In this document: piece by piece, positions 7,725 to 16,938 of the stretch
Position numbering within the stretch: the first letter of the stretch is position 1
Layout: each line of letters starts with the position of its first letter
Assembly: GCF_900113225.1 (NCBI RefSeq)
Contig: NZ_FOZE01000001.1
Coordinates: 1,550,001 to 1,614,000, forward strand
Source: Mitsuaria sp. PDC51
GTDB lineage: Bacteria; Pseudomonadota; Gammaproteobacteria; Burkholderiales; Burkholderiaceae_C
Direction: 5' to 3'
DNA: 64,000 nt
Made by a program: the position numbers and the translations under genes
Notes under the pieces: generated by a model
Told to the model about the DNA's origin: nothing
What the model saw: the letters and a program-made list of their open reading frames with translations, nothing else
The model's database searches: none

Positions 7725-8717
7725 ATGAAGCTCTTCCTCGATCGCCGCGCGGCGCTGATCCGCGCCGTCACCTTCTCTGCCGCGCTCGCCGCGACGCTCG
7801 GCCTGCATGCAGGCGCGCACGCGCAGGCGCCGGCCAATCCCACCGAGCTCCGCATCGGCTTCCAGAAGTACGGCACGCTGACCGTGCTGAAGGCCAAGGG
7901 CGACCTGGAGAAGCGCCTGGCGCCGCTGGGCATCACGGTGAAGTGGACCGAGTTCCCCGCCGGCCCGCAGCTGCTCGAGGGGCTGAACGTCGGTTCCGTC
8001 GACTTCGGCACCGTCGGCGAGGCGCCGCCGATCTTCGCGCAGGCGGCCGGCGCGGACCTGGTCTATGTCGCCAACCAGCCGCCCGCACCGGCGGCCGAGG
8101 CGCTGGTCGTGCCCAAGGACTCGCCGGTGCGCACGCTGGCCGATCTCAAGGGCCGCAAGGTGGTGCTGAACAAGGGCTCCAACGTCCACTACCTGCTGGT
8201 CAAGCTGCTGGAGAAGCAGGGCCTGAAGTACAGCGACATCCAGGTCGTCTACCTGCCGCCGGCCGACGCGCGCGCCGCCTTCGAACGCGGCGCCGTCGAC
8301 GCCTGGGTGATCTGGGATCCCTTCCTCGCCGCGGCCGAGCGGCAGCTCGGCGCGCGCGTGATCGCCGACGGCAAGGGCGTGGTCGCGAACCACCAGTTCT
8401 ACCTGGCCGCGCGCGGCTACGCGGAGAAGCATCCGCAGGTGGTGCAGGCGATCGTCGACGAACTGGCGCGGCTGGACCGCTGGTCCGAGGCCAACACCGC
8501 CGCCGTGGCGGCCTTGCTCGCGCCGCAGATCGGCCTGGACGTGGCGACCACCGAGCTCGCCGCCGCGCGCTTCGCCTACGGCATCCAGCCGATCACGCCG
8601 GCGATCGCCGCCGAGCAGCAGAAGATCGCCGACGCCTTCCATGCGCTGAAGCTGATCCCCAAGCCCATCCGCATCGCCGACGCGCTGCCGAAGTCGGTCC
8701 GCACCGCCGCCAAGTGA
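7725..8717 (+). CDS. ssuA: Sulfonate ABC transporter periplasmic binding protein
   Basis: This 330-residue sulfonate receptor has a Sec signal peptide (RAAL through LHAGAHA, cut before QAPANP) and the mature family pattern [73 protein letters not shown] and [18 protein letters not shown]. These match SsuA closely. It is the first gene of the classical ssuADCB order, 52 nt after ssuE and 26 nt before ssuD, so a single transcript E-A-D-C-B is likely. Expression would be expected under sulfate limitation through CysB/Cbl-like regulators, but I could not identify an operator. Confidence 0.94.
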   Translation: MKLFLDRRAALIRAVTFSAALAATLGLHAGAHAQAPANPTELRIGFQKYGTLTVLKAKGDLEKRLAPLGITVKWTEFPAGPQLLEGLNVGSVDFGTVGEAPPIFAQAAGADLVYVANQPPAPAAEALVVPKDSPVRTLADLKGRKVVLNKGSNVHYLLVKLLEKQGLKYSDIQVVYLPPADARAAFERGAVDAWVIWDPFLAAAERQLGARVIADGKGVVANHQFYLAARGYAEKHPQVVQAIVDELARLDRWSEANTAAVAALLAPQIGLDVATTELAAARFAYGIQPITPAIAAEQQKIADAFHALKLIPKPIRIADALPKSVRTAAK

Positions 8718-8743
8718 GCGGCACGACGAGAGAAGGTCCCCCC

Positions 8744-9925
8744 ATGAAGATCCTCTGGTTCATCCCCACGCACGGCGACTCGCGCTACCTCGGCACCTCC
8801 AGGGGCGCCCGCGTCGCGGACTTCGACTACTACCGCCAGGTCGCGATCGCGGCCGACAGCCTCGGCTACGAGGGCGTGTTGCTGCCCACCGGCCGCAGCT
8901 GCGAGGACAGCTGGATCGTCGCGGCCAGCCTGATCGAGGCGACGCGGCGCCTGAAGTTCCTCGTCGCGCTGCGGCCGGGGCTGGTGCAGCCGGTGCAGTC
9001 CGCGCGCATGGCGGCGACGCTGGACCGGCTCTCCGGCGGGCGACTGCTGGTCAACCTGGTCACCGGCGGCGATCCGGACGAACTGGCCGGCGACGGCCTG
9101 TTCCTGCCGCATGAGGAGCGCTACGCGCTGTCCACCGAGTTCCTGACCGTGTGGCGCGAGGTGCTGCGCGCCAGCCACGAGGGCGAGGCCGTCGACTTCG
9201 ACGGCGACCAGCTGCGGGTGAAGGGCGGCAAGCTGCTGTACCCGCCGGTGAGCCGGCCCTATCCGCCGGTGTTCTTCGGCGGGTCATCGGGACCGGCGAT
9301 CGAGCTGGCGGCCGAGCAGGTCGACACCTACCTGACCTGGGGCGAGCCGCCCGCGGCCGTCGCCGAGAAGCTGGGCGAAGTGCGCCAACGCGCGCAGGCC
9401 AAGGGGCGCCGCCTCGAGTACGGCATCCGCCTGCATGTGATCGTCCGCGAGACCGAGGAGGAAGCCTGGGCCGCCGCCGGCGACCTGGTGAAGCACCTCG
9501 ACGAGGACGTGATCGCGGCGGCGCAGGCCAAGTTCGCCGCGATGGATTCGGTGGGGCAGCGCCGCATGGCCGAGCTGCACAAGGGTCGTTTCAACAAGGA
9601 CGACATCCGCAGCGGGCTGGAGATCTCGCCCAACCTGTGGGCCGGCGTCGGCCTGGTGCGTGGCGGTGCGGGCACGGCGCTGGTCGGCAATCCGCAGCAG
9701 GTGGCCGACCGGCTCCAGGAATACGCCGCGCTGGGCCTGGAGTACTTCGTGCTCAGCGGCTATCCGCACCTGGAGGAGGCCTACCGCTTCGCCGAGCTGG
9801 TGTTCCCGCTGCTGCCGCTGGCGCTGCGCGAGAAGCTCAGCGCGCCCAAGCTGACGGGCCCCTTCGGCGAGATCGTCGCCAACAGCTACGTCCCCGGTCC
9901 GGCCAAGCTGGCCGCCGCGAGCTGA
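8744..9925 (+). CDS. ssuD: FMNH2-dependent alkanesulfonate monooxygenase
   Basis: This enzyme cleaves C1 and longer alkanesulfonates to aldehyde and sulfite using FMNH2 and O2 in the cytoplasm. The 393-residue protein is close to the E. coli enzyme (381). It begins [18 protein letters not shown] and shows [74 protein letters not shown] and [20 protein letters not shown], all SsuD landmarks. The ATG at 8744 follows a purine-rich GAGAAGG site; the open frame extends far upstream but through ssuA. It is 1 nt from ssuC. Confidence 0.95.
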   Translation: MKILWFIPTHGDSRYLGTSRGARVADFDYYRQVAIAADSLGYEGVLLPTGRSCEDSWIVAASLIEATRRLKFLVALRPGLVQPVQSARMAATLDRLSGGRLLVNLVTGGDPDELAGDGLFLPHEERYALSTEFLTVWREVLRASHEGEAVDFDGDQLRVKGGKLLYPPVSRPYPPVFFGGSSGPAIELAAEQVDTYLTWGEPPAAVAEKLGEVRQRAQAKGRRLEYGIRLHVIVRETEEEAWAAAGDLVKHLDEDVIAAAQAKFAAMDSVGQRRMAELHKGRFNKDDIRSGLEISPNLWAGVGLVRGGAGTALVGNPQQVADRLQEYAALGLEYFVLSGYPHLEEAYRFAELVFPLLPLALREKLSAPKLTGPFGEIVANSYVPGPAKLAAAS

Positions 9926-9926
9926 G

Positions 9927-10805
9927 ATGGGAACGGCCGTGATCGAGGCGCCACGCGCGCCGCGCATCGTGGGGACTGCGACCGGAGGGACCGCCCGCGA
10001 GCGGGAGGCGCCACGTCAACCGCAGGCGTGGCGAGCCGCGTCCGCCGCGGCGCTCCGGCGATTGGCCCCATGGCTGGTGCCGCTGGCGGTGCTGGCGCTT
10101 TGGCAAGTGAGCGCGCAGGCGGGCTGGCTGTCGACGCGGGTGCTGCCGGCGCCTTCGGCGGTGGCGCGGGCGGCGTGGGAGCTGGCGCTGTCGGGCGAGC
10201 TCTGGCGGCACCTGGTGGTGAGCACCGGCCGGGCCTTCCTCGGCTTCGCGATCGGTGGCGGCCTGGGGCTGCTGCTGGGCCTGCTGACCGGCTCGCAGCG
10301 CTGGGCCGAGACGGCGCTGGACACGACGCTGCAGATGCTGCGCAACATCCCGCCGCTGGCGCTGATCCCGCTGGTGATCCTGTGGTTCGGCATCGACGAG
10401 ACGGCCAAGCTGTTCCTGGTGGCGCTGGGCGTGTTCTTCCCGGTCTACCTGAACACCTTCCACGGCATCCGCGGCGTGGACCGCGACCTGATCGAGATGG
10501 CGCGCTCCTACGGCCTGCGCGGCGGGGCGCTGTACCGGCGGGTGATCCTGCCCGGGGCGACGGCCTCCATCCTCGTGGGGTTGCGCTTCTCGCTCGGGCT
10601 GATGTGGGTGCTGCTGATCGTGGCCGAGACCATCTCGGCGCAGAGCGGCATCGGCTACATGACGATGAACGCGCGCGAGTTCCTGCAGACGGACGTGGTG
10701 CTGGTGGGCATCCTGATCTACGCGCTGCTGGGCAAGCTGGCCGACGTCGCGGCGCAGGCGCTGGAGCGCGCCTGGCTGCGCTGGCATCCGGGCTATCAGA
10801 CATGA
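9927..10805 (+). CDS. ssuC: Sulfonate ABC transporter permease
   Basis: This 292-residue inner-membrane permease has a polar cytoplasmic leader of about 45 residues followed by six membrane segments. It shows [58 protein letters not shown], the EAA loop [20 protein letters not shown] and [20 protein letters not shown], which are SsuC hallmarks. The start codon is separated from the ssuD stop by one base, indicating translational coupling. It forms the channel with SsuB2 and receives substrate from SsuA. Confidence 0.94.
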   Translation: MGTAVIEAPRAPRIVGTATGGTAREREAPRQPQAWRAASAAALRRLAPWLVPLAVLALWQVSAQAGWLSTRVLPAPSAVARAAWELALSGELWRHLVVSTGRAFLGFAIGGGLGLLLGLLTGSQRWAETALDTTLQMLRNIPPLALIPLVILWFGIDETAKLFLVALGVFFPVYLNTFHGIRGVDRDLIEMARSYGLRGGALYRRVILPGATASILVGLRFSLGLMWVLLIVAETISAQSGIGYMTMNAREFLQTDVVLVGILIYALLGKLADVAAQALERAWLRWHPGYQT

Positions 10806-10815
10806 CGGGCAAGAC

Positions 10816-11721
10816 ATGATGAGCGTCACCGAGATCGACCTCCTGGCCGATGCGCAGGACTCCCAGCCCGCGGCGCTGCCGGCCGAGGTGGATGCGCCGC
10901 TGCCGCCGCTCGCGCGCCGCGGCCTGGCCGGCCCGCGCGACGCCGCGGCCGGTGGCCAGGCGGTGACGCTGGCGGGCCTGGGCAAGTCCTTCGGCGAGCG
11001 CCAGGTCTTGCGCGGCGTGGACCTGCGGGTCGAGGCCGGCGAGTTCGTCGCGGTCATCGGCCGCAGCGGCTGCGGCAAGAGCACGCTGCTGCGGCTGCTC
11101 GCCGGGCTCGATCAGCCGAGCGCGGGGACGCTCGCGGCCGGCGAGGCGTCGGCCACGCGCTTCATGTTCCAGGAGGCGCGGCTGCTGCCGTGGGCCAAGG
11201 TGGTCGACAACGTCGCCCTCGGCCTGGAAGGCGAGGACGCCCGCGAGCGCGCGCTGAAGGCGCTCGCGCAGGTGGGTCTGGCCGACCGCGCCGGCGAATG
11301 GCCGGCCCGGCTGTCCGGCGGCCAACGCCAGCGCGTGGCGCTGGCCCGGGCGCTGGTGCACGCGCCGAAGCTGCTGCTGCTGGACGAGCCGCTGGGCGCG
11401 CTGGACGCGCTGACCCGCATCGACATGCAGCGGCTGATCGAGTCGCTGTGGACGCGGCACGGCTTCACCGCGCTGCTGGTGACGCATGACGTGGCCGAGG
11501 CGGTCGCGCTGGCGGACCGGGTGCTGCTGATCGAGGACGGCCGGCTGGCGCTGGACCTGCGCATCGACCTGCCGCGACCGCGCCGTCGCGATGCGGCCTT
11601 CGCGGCGCTGGAGCAGCGGCTGCTCGACCGCGTGCTGAGCGCGCCGGACCGCGAGCCCGAGACACCGCCCGACCACGCGGCGGTGCCGGTGCCCGCGCCG
11701 ATGTTGCGCTGGGCGGTGTAG
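10816..11721 (+). CDS. ssuB: Sulfonate ABC transporter ATP-binding protein
   Basis: This 301-residue ATPase powers SsuC. Walker A is GRSGCGKS (82-89), the Q-loop lies in [13 protein letters not shown], the signature is LSGGQ (166-170), the Walker B pair is D190-E191, and the switch is LVTHDVAEA. SsuB proteins are usually about 255 residues. Here roughly 45 extra residues at the N-terminus are acidic and proline/alanine-rich, and the tail is also longer. Translation could start at the second ATG, 3 nt downstream. It lies 10 nt after ssuC and ends the sulfur cluster. Confidence 0.93.
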   Translation: MMSVTEIDLLADAQDSQPAALPAEVDAPLPPLARRGLAGPRDAAAGGQAVTLAGLGKSFGERQVLRGVDLRVEAGEFVAVIGRSGCGKSTLLRLLAGLDQPSAGTLAAGEASATRFMFQEARLLPWAKVVDNVALGLEGEDARERALKALAQVGLADRAGEWPARLSGGQRQRVALARALVHAPKLLLLDEPLGALDALTRIDMQRLIESLWTRHGFTALLVTHDVAEAVALADRVLLIEDGRLALDLRIDLPRPRRRDAAFAALEQRLLDRVLSAPDREPETPPDHAAVPVPAPMLRWAV

Positions 11722-11816
11722 GGTGCCGCGCGCATCACCGCCGTAGAGTTCCACGAGGCTTCCCTGAAGCGATTCGGAGCGAGGGTCCGCGAACACATGA
11801 CAGCGCGGCGGCGACC

Positions 11817-11852
11817 GGGCAAGGCGGCGGGGCAGGGCAAGGCGGCGGGGCA
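11817..11852. repeat. Two tandem copies of an 18-bp G-rich unit
   Basis: GGGCAAGGCGGCGGGGCA occurs twice back to back (11817-11834 and 11835-11852), in the 194-bp gap between ssuB and the MgtC-like gene. No further copies or flanking target duplications are seen. It looks like a small slippage duplication in the leader of the downstream gene. The rest of the gap (11722-11816, 11853-11915) shows no clear promoter or terminator. Confidence 0.7.
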
Positions 11853-11915
11853 GGGTGAGGCGGTCCCCGCGCTGGAGGCTTGAGGCCCGTTCAGTCCTTG
11901 GGGTACCCTGGCCCG

Positions 11916-13247
11916 ATGACACTGCCGCTGCCCATCGCCACGCCACTGCCCAACGCGGAGTGGCCTTACCTCGAGATCCTCCTGCGCCTGGCGCTGGCCC
12001 TGTCGCTGGGCCTGCTGCTGGGACTGGAGCGGGAGCGGCGCGGCAAGGAGGCCGGGCTGCGGACCTTCGGCTTCATCGCCTTGCTCGGCGCGCTGGGCGG
12101 CTCGCTGGGCGAGCATTACGCGCTGCTGAGCCTGATCCTGGCCGCCGGCCTGGCGATCCCGCTGAACGTGCACACGATGCGCGGCGGCCACGGGCCGGAG
12201 CTGACGACCTCCGCCGCGATGCTGGTGACCTGCATGGCGGGCGTGCTGTGCGGGCTCGGCCACACGGTGACGCCGGCGGCGGTGATGGTGAGCACGACCG
12301 CGCTGCTGGCCTGGAAGGAGCGGCTCTCGGGCCTGTCGATGGGCCTGACCGAGGGCGAGGTGCGCTCGGCCCTGCTGCTCGCGATCCTGGCCATCGTCAT
12401 CTACCCGGCGCTGCCGGCCGGCGCGGTCGGTCCGTGGCGGCTGATCGAGCCGCGCGCCGCCTGGGTCACGGTGATCCTGATCGCCAGCATCGGCTTCGTG
12501 AACTACATCCTGTGGAAGATGTATGGCTCCAAGGGCGCGGAGCTGTCGGCCTTCTTCGGTGGCCTGGTCAACAGCAACTTCACCGTCGTCGAGATGGCCA
12601 CGCGGGTCCGCGAGACCGCCGGCCGCTTCGCCGAAGGCGCGTACCGCGCGGTGCTGGTGGCGGTGGCCGCGATGGTGCTGCGCAACGCGGTGCTGCTGCT
12701 GATCCTCACGCCGCTGGCCTTCGTCAACGCGGCGGCGGCCTTCGGGATGATGGTGCTGTCGGCGGCGGGCTTCGTGGTGCTGAGCCTGCTGCAGCGCAAC
12801 GGCACGCCGACCGCGGATGTCTCGGACATCAAGCTGGAACTGCCGTTCTCGCTGCCGGTGGCGCTGCGCTACGGGCTGCTGTTCCTGGCGCTGCACATCG
12901 TGGGCCGGCTGATGCAGCGCGAGTTCGGCGAGGCCGGCTTCTATGCGGTCACCGTCATCGGCGGGCTGCTGTCCAGCGCCAGCGCGGTGGCCGCCGCGGC
13001 GAGCATGGCGGCGCAGGGCGCGATCGGCTTCGACGTCGCGGCCAACGGCGCGGTGCTGGCATCGCTCACCAGCCTGGTGTTCAGCCTGTCCTTCATCGTG
13101 CGCACCGGGCATCGGCCCCTGATCGCGCGCCTGGCGATCGCGATGGTGGGCATCGCGCTGGCGGGCGGACTGGGCCTGCTGCTGCGCGAGCTGGTCAAGC
13201 CGCTGGTCGAGGCCTTGCTGCCCTACGCCAACGGCAACGGACCCTGA
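11916..13247 (+). CDS. MgtC/SapB N-terminal plus DUF4010 integral membrane protein
   Basis: This 443-residue inner-membrane protein has about twelve hydrophobic segments. The first part carries the MgtC/SapB signature LRLALALSLGLLLGLERERR with KEAGLRTFGFIALLGALGG. The second half, from about residue 190, matches DUF4010, with SIGFVNYILWKMYG, FFGGLVNSNFTVVEMA and GFYAVTVIGGLLSSASAV. MgtC proteins modulate Mg2+ homeostasis or F-type ATPase in pathogens, but the MgtC-DUF4010 fusion class is uncharacterised, so no transport substrate is claimed. A TTG 36 nt upstream is in frame; the ATG is preferred. The gene converges on ybhN with only 13 nt between their stops. Confidence 0.85.
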   Translation: MTLPLPIATPLPNAEWPYLEILLRLALALSLGLLLGLERERRGKEAGLRTFGFIALLGALGGSLGEHYALLSLILAAGLAIPLNVHTMRGGHGPELTTSAAMLVTCMAGVLCGLGHTVTPAAVMVSTTALLAWKERLSGLSMGLTEGEVRSALLLAILAIVIYPALPAGAVGPWRLIEPRAAWVTVILIASIGFVNYILWKMYGSKGAELSAFFGGLVNSNFTVVEMATRVRETAGRFAEGAYRAVLVAVAAMVLRNAVLLLILTPLAFVNAAAAFGMMVLSAAGFVVLSLLQRNGTPTADVSDIKLELPFSLPVALRYGLLFLALHIVGRLMQREFGEAGFYAVTVIGGLLSSASAVAAAASMAAQGAIGFDVAANGAVLASLTSLVFSLSFIVRTGHRPLIARLAIAMVGIALAGGLGLLLRELVKPLVEALLPYANGNGP

Positions 13248-13260
13248 GCAGGGCGAGGGT

Positions 13261-14229
13261 TCAGCGCCGCGCCTTCGCCTCCAGCACGAAATACGCGATC
13301 GCCGCGACCGCCAGCGGCGCGAGGTAATACAGGGCGCGGTAGGCGATCAGCGCCGCCAGCACCTGGCCGTCGCCGAGCGTGGGTCCGAGGAAGGCGACGA
13401 ACACGCCTTCCAGCACGCCCAGCCCGGCCGGCACATGGGTGATGACGCCGGCCACCGCCGCGACCAGCAGCACCGCCAGCGTGTGGCCGTAGTCCACGTC
13501 CTGCTGCAACAGCACCCACAGCACCGCGCCGATGGTCAGCCAGTTGGCGGAGGCGATCAGCAGCTGCATCAGCGCGATGCGCAGGCTGGGGACGAAGAAG
13601 TCGTGGCCGCGCCAGCGGAACTCGCGGCGCGGCGAGAAGGCGCACAAGGCCAGATAGCCCAGCACGATGACCCACATCAGCGCGCCCAGCCCGCGCAGCG
13701 CCGCCGCGCCGATGCGCCAGTCCGCCGGCGGGGCCAGCCAGCCGAAGAGGAACAGGCCGCCCGCCAGCAGGCCATAACCGAGCCAGTTGGAGGCCATGCT
13801 GAGCGCCAGGACCTTGGCCGGGATGGGATGCCTCAAGCCCTCGCGGGCATAGAGCCGCAGCCGCATCGCGACGCCGCCGACCAGCGAGCCCAGGTTGAGA
13901 TTGAACGCATAGCTGATGAAGGTGATCAGCATGACGCGCCGCGTCGGCACCGGGTGCCGCGTCCAGCGCTTGCCGATCAGGTCGTAGCCGCTGTAGATCA
14001 GGTGGCTGAGCACGCACAGCGCGCCGCCCGCGACCAGCACGCCCACCGGCAACTGCCGCAGCGCGTCGCCGACCTCGTGCCAGTCGATCTGGCGCGCCGC
14101 CCAGGCCAGCAGCGCCACGACGGCGATCGCGAAGGCGGCGCTGAGCCAGCGCCCCCAGCCGCGCCAGCCGCCCAGGCCGCGCCAGCGACGGCGCGCCGGC
14201 GCCGCGTGGCCGCGGCCATTCCGGCTCAC
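13261..14229 (-). CDS. ybhN: YbhN/UPF0104 lysylphosphatidylglycerol-synthase-transmembrane-like protein
   Basis: This 322-residue protein has about eight membrane segments and the UPF0104/LPG_synthase_TM pattern. Landmarks are QIDWHEVGDALRQL, FNLNLGSLVGGVAMRLRLYA, GLRHPIPAKVLALSMASN, AGVITHVPAGLGVLEGVFVA and LIAYRALYYLAPLAVAAIAY. It resembles the flippase half of MprF without the synthase domain. I chose the GTG at 14229 because it overlaps the clsB stop (GTGA), because no ATG fits, and because clsB-ybhN coupling is the rule in this operon type. It is the last gene of the ybhP-clsB-ybhN unit. A role in moving or remodelling phospholipids is inferred from the family. Confidence 0.88.
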   Translation of the reverse strand: MSRNGRGHAAPARRRWRGLGGWRGWGRWLSAAFAIAVVALLAWAARQIDWHEVGDALRQLPVGVLVAGGALCVLSHLIYSGYDLIGKRWTRHPVPTRRVMLITFISYAFNLNLGSLVGGVAMRLRLYAREGLRHPIPAKVLALSMASNWLGYGLLAGGLFLFGWLAPPADWRIGAAALRGLGALMWVIVLGYLALCAFSPRREFRWRGHDFFVPSLRIALMQLLIASANWLTIGAVLWVLLQQDVDYGHTLAVLLVAAVAGVITHVPAGLGVLEGVFVAFLGPTLGDGQVLAALIAYRALYYLAPLAVAAIAYFVLEAKARR

Positions 14230-15578
14230 TCCGCGGTTTCCTTGCTCAACTGCTTCGTGGCGTGCCATTGCCAGGCCTCGATCGCCGGTGTCTGCGGCGC
14301 GCTGACCACCACCGGCGTTTCCGCCACCGGCAACAGCGGCTGCGTCTGTCGCGGCAGCCGCGCCAGCCAGCGCGGGAAATGCCGCATCACGTGAAAGACC
14401 AGCGCGCCCATGCCCAGTCGCCACCACCAACGGTGCGCGTTGGTCTCCTCCAGCTTCAGCAGCCGGCAGTGGCTGCGCATCAGCGGCTGCAGCTTGTCGC
14501 GCAGCGCGCGGTTGAACTCGCGGTCCTCGACGATGAGGTTGGCCTCCAGGTTCAGCGACAGGCTCAGCGGGTCCAGGTTGCTGGAGCCCACCGTCGCCCA
14601 GGCGCCGTCCACCAGCGCGACCTTGCCGTGCATCGGCCGCTCGCAGTACTCGTGGATGTGGACGCCGGCGCGCATCAGCTGGTCGTAGACCATGCGCGCG
14701 GCCCAGCGCGCCCAGGGGATGTCGGGCTGTCCCTGCAGGACCAGGTGGACCGCCACGCCGCGCCGCGCCGCGCGCTGCATGCTCCGCAGCAGCAGGAAGC
14801 CGGGGAAGAAATAGGCGTTGGCGATGATCACCTCGTGCCGCGCCGCATGCAGGGCCATGCGGTACATGCGCTCGATGTCGTCGCGATGGCGATGGTTGTC
14901 GCGGGTGACGACGACCGCCTTGGCCGAGCCCGCGCGCGCGGCTTGGTCCCCGGGCGCGACCGACGCCGTCGCGCGCGGCTCGCGGGCCCGGCCGGGCCAC
15001 CAGCGTCGCTGCGCGGCGGGGCCGGCCGAGGGCGCCGTCGTCGTCTCCGTTGTTGCAGTCTTCGTCGTCGTCGTGCCGAGGATCTCGAGCGTCGCTCGGC
15101 GCAGCTGCGTCACCACCGGGCCGTGGACGCGCACCGCGTAGTCCTGCTTGGCCTCGGGACCGAAATCGATCAGGTGGTCGGCCGAGAAATTGATGCCGCC
15201 GATGAAGCCGGTCGTCCCATCGACGACGACGATCTTGCGATGCAGCCGCCGGAACGGCTTCAGGCGGCGCGACAAGCGCGGTGGCGGATCGAAGACGTGC
15301 AGCCGCACGCCGGCCTCGGTGAGGCCGCGGACGAAGCCTTCGGACAGCTCCGGCGACCCGAAGCCGTCCACCGTCATGTCCACGCGCACGCCGCGCCGGG
15401 CGGCGGCGATCAGCACCTCGCGCAAGGCCAGGCCGACCTTGTCCTCGAACAGGATAAAGGTCTCGATCAGCACCTCCTCGCGGGCCGACTCGATCGCGGC
15501 GAAGACGGCGGGGAAGTACTCCTCGCCGTTCTCGAGCAGCTCGATGCGGTTGCCCTCGGTCCAGTCCGGACGCTTCAT
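14226..15578 (-). CDS. clsB: Cardiolipin synthase B-type phospholipase D enzyme
   Basis: This 450-residue member of the phospholipase D superfamily joins phospholipids at the inner membrane. It has two HKD motifs. The first is H113, K115 and D120 in [18 protein letters not shown], and the second is H317, K319 and D324 in [19 protein letters not shown], so both half-sites look intact. Between the halves, residues 168-228 form a Thr/Ala/Arg-rich low-complexity insert ([18 protein letters not shown]) absent from typical ClsB, making it longer than E. coli ClsB (413). The start overlaps the ybhP stop (ATGA) and its stop overlaps the ybhN GTG, so the three genes are coupled as in E. coli ybhP-ybhO-ybhN. 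Confidence 0.92.
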   Translation of the reverse strand: MKRPDWTEGNRIELLENGEEYFPAVFAAIESAREEVLIETFILFEDKVGLALREVLIAAARRGVRVDMTVDGFGSPELSEGFVRGLTEAGVRLHVFDPPPRLSRRLKPFRRLHRKIVVVDGTTGFIGGINFSADHLIDFGPEAKQDYAVRVHGPVVTQLRRATLEILGTTTTKTATTETTTAPSAGPAAQRRWWPGRAREPRATASVAPGDQAARAGSAKAVVVTRDNHRHRDDIERMYRMALHAARHEVIIANAYFFPGFLLLRSMQRAARRGVAVHLVLQGQPDIPWARWAARMVYDQLMRAGVHIHEYCERPMHGKVALVDGAWATVGSSNLDPLSLSLNLEANLIVEDREFNRALRDKLQPLMRSHCRLLKLEETNAHRWWWRLGMGALVFHVMRHFPRWLARLPRQTQPLLPVAETPVVVSAPQTPAIEAWQWHATKQLSKETAE

Positions 15579-16312
15579 AGGCGGATCTCCGCGGCCAGCG
15601 GCGCATGGTCCGACAGGTGCGACCAGGGCCGGCGCGGCAGCACGATCGGATGCTGCACCGAGGCGCCGCGCACGTAGATGCGGTCCAGCGGCAGCAGCGG
15701 GAAGCGCGCCGGGAAGGTGCGCGCGGCCGCGCCGTAGGACTTCACGAAGACCTCGGCCAGTCCCGCGCAGCGGCTCAGCATGCGGTGGGCGCGCTGGCGC
15801 CAGTCGTTGAAGTCGCCGGCCACGACCACCGGGTCTTCAGGCGGCAGGCTGTCGATCAGCTGGCACAGGCGCTCGACCTGACGCTGGCGATGCGACTCGC
15901 GCAGGCCCAGGTGCACGCAGATCGCATGCAGCTGGCGGCCCCCCTCGAGCTTGAGCACGCTGTGCAGCAGGCCCCGGCGCTCCGGCCCCTCCACCGACAC
16001 GTCATGGTTGGTGTGATGGGTGATGGCGAACTTCGACAGCAGGGCATTGCCGTGATGCCCCTGCGGATAGACCGCGTTGCGGCCGTAGGCGAAGTCGCTC
16101 CAGAGGCTGTCGGCCAGGAACTCGTAGTGGGGCGCCTGGGGCCAGGTCGGGACGCGGGCCGCGTGCAGTTCATGCTCGCCGAGCACTTCCTGCAGGAAGA
16201 CGACGTCGGCGGACACGGCCCGCACCGCTTCCCGCAACTCGTGCAGGATGAAGCGGCGGTTGAAGAAACCGAAACCCTTGTGGAGATTGACGGTGAGGAC
16301 GGTGAACTTCAT
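15575..16312 (-). CDS. ybhP: Endonuclease/exonuclease/phosphatase-fold protein, YbhP
   Basis: This 245-residue protein has the DNase I-like (EEP) fold. Visible catalytic-type motifs are LTVNLHKG near the N-terminus, [13 protein letters not shown] (metal-binding Glu), [25 protein letters not shown] (Asn/Asp) and [11 protein letters not shown] (Asp-His) at the C-terminus, so the metallo-phosphodiesterase site is complete. There is no signal peptide, which suggests a cytoplasmic or membrane-associated enzyme. Its true substrate, nucleic acid or phosphodiester lipid, is unknown; constant linkage to clsB and ybhN favours a membrane-lipid role. The 4-nt overlap with clsB shows coupling. It follows a small membrane-peptide gene by 36 nt. 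Confidence 0.9.
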   Translation of the reverse strand: MKFTVLTVNLHKGFGFFNRRFILHELREAVRAVSADVVFLQEVLGEHELHAARVPTWPQAPHYEFLADSLWSDFAYGRNAVYPQGHHGNALLSKFAITHHTNHDVSVEGPERRGLLHSVLKLEGGRQLHAICVHLGLRESHRQRQVERLCQLIDSLPPEDPVVVAGDFNDWRQRAHRMLSRCAGLAEVFVKSYGAAARTFPARFPLLPLDRIYVRGASVQHPIVLPRRPWSHLSDHAPLAAEIRL

Positions 16313-16348
16313 GGCCTGCCCAGCGGCAAGCCCTGTGCCCGTCAGGGT

Positions 16349-16447
16349 TTACTGGTCGTCAGACTGCAGCACCATGGGGCCCACGCACAGGACCCCGAAG
16401 GTGAGCGCGAAGGCGCCCACCAGAATCGCGCCGATCAGTTCAAGCAT
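16349..16447 (-). CDS. 32-residue single-pass membrane peptide
   Basis: This very short gene encodes 32 residues with one hydrophobic helix (MLELIGAILVGAFALTFGVL, residues 1-20, continuing CVGPMVL) and a polar acidic tail (QSDDQ). The ATG is preceded by a clean Shine-Dalgarno AGGAG seven bases upstream on the minus strand, better than most starts in this window. It ends 36 nt before ybhP on the same strand, so it is probably the first gene of the ybhP-clsB-ybhN operon. I do not recognise it. Its topology resembles small regulatory membrane peptides, but no function is claimed. Confidence 0.6.
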   Translation of the reverse strand: MLELIGAILVGAFALTFGVLCVGPMVLQSDDQ

Positions 16448-16938
16448 GGGGTGCTCCTGTTGGCGGTTGGCCGCGGCTCGCGGCGGGCTCCCGGCTCGGA
16501 GCGCGAGGCTCGCGGAGGCCGGGTGGGAGCGGCCAATACTAGACCCCTCGCGGCCGTCGTCGCAATCGCGCGGCGCGGAGTCCCACCGCTGATTCAGGGG
16601 ATTCCCCGGGCCCGGTTGCGCAACGCTGCACGCCGTGCTCAGGAACGCGCGGCGCTGATGACGACGCTCGCGCTGGCGAAGTGCCGCTTCAAGTCTTTCG
16701 TTCAAGTCATTGAACAGGCATGGCTTTTGCCGCCCGCCCGGGCAGGTGTCGATGCGCCTGGGGGCGCGGCGACGCTGTGGCGTGCGCGCGCAGGGCGGCG
16801 GTGCGACTTCCGCTGGCCCCCACGCCCCAAGCCCCGGATGACGTCGGGGTCATCGCACGGCGGCCGACGGCTCGCGACGCAAGACCCGGCCTAAACTCGT
16901 CGGGCGTTCGGCGACAGGTCACATCAGGGAGACGACAG
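16448..16938. other. Gene-free stretch between two divergent operons
   Basis: About 490 bases separate the minus-strand membrane-peptide/ybhP operon from the plus-strand HD-GYP regulator operon, so both promoters should lie here. I see no convincing coding frame, no strong sigma-70 pair and no repeat. A short dyad, ATGAC-N6-GTCAT, occurs at about 16839-16854, and a Shine-Dalgarno (CAGGGAG) immediately precedes the regulator start. Confidence 0.5.

Noticed and set aside
16719-16733. TGGC-TTTTGC sequence resembling a sigma-54 promoter
   Set aside because: Spacing between the GG and GC elements is wrong for a -24/-12 promoter.
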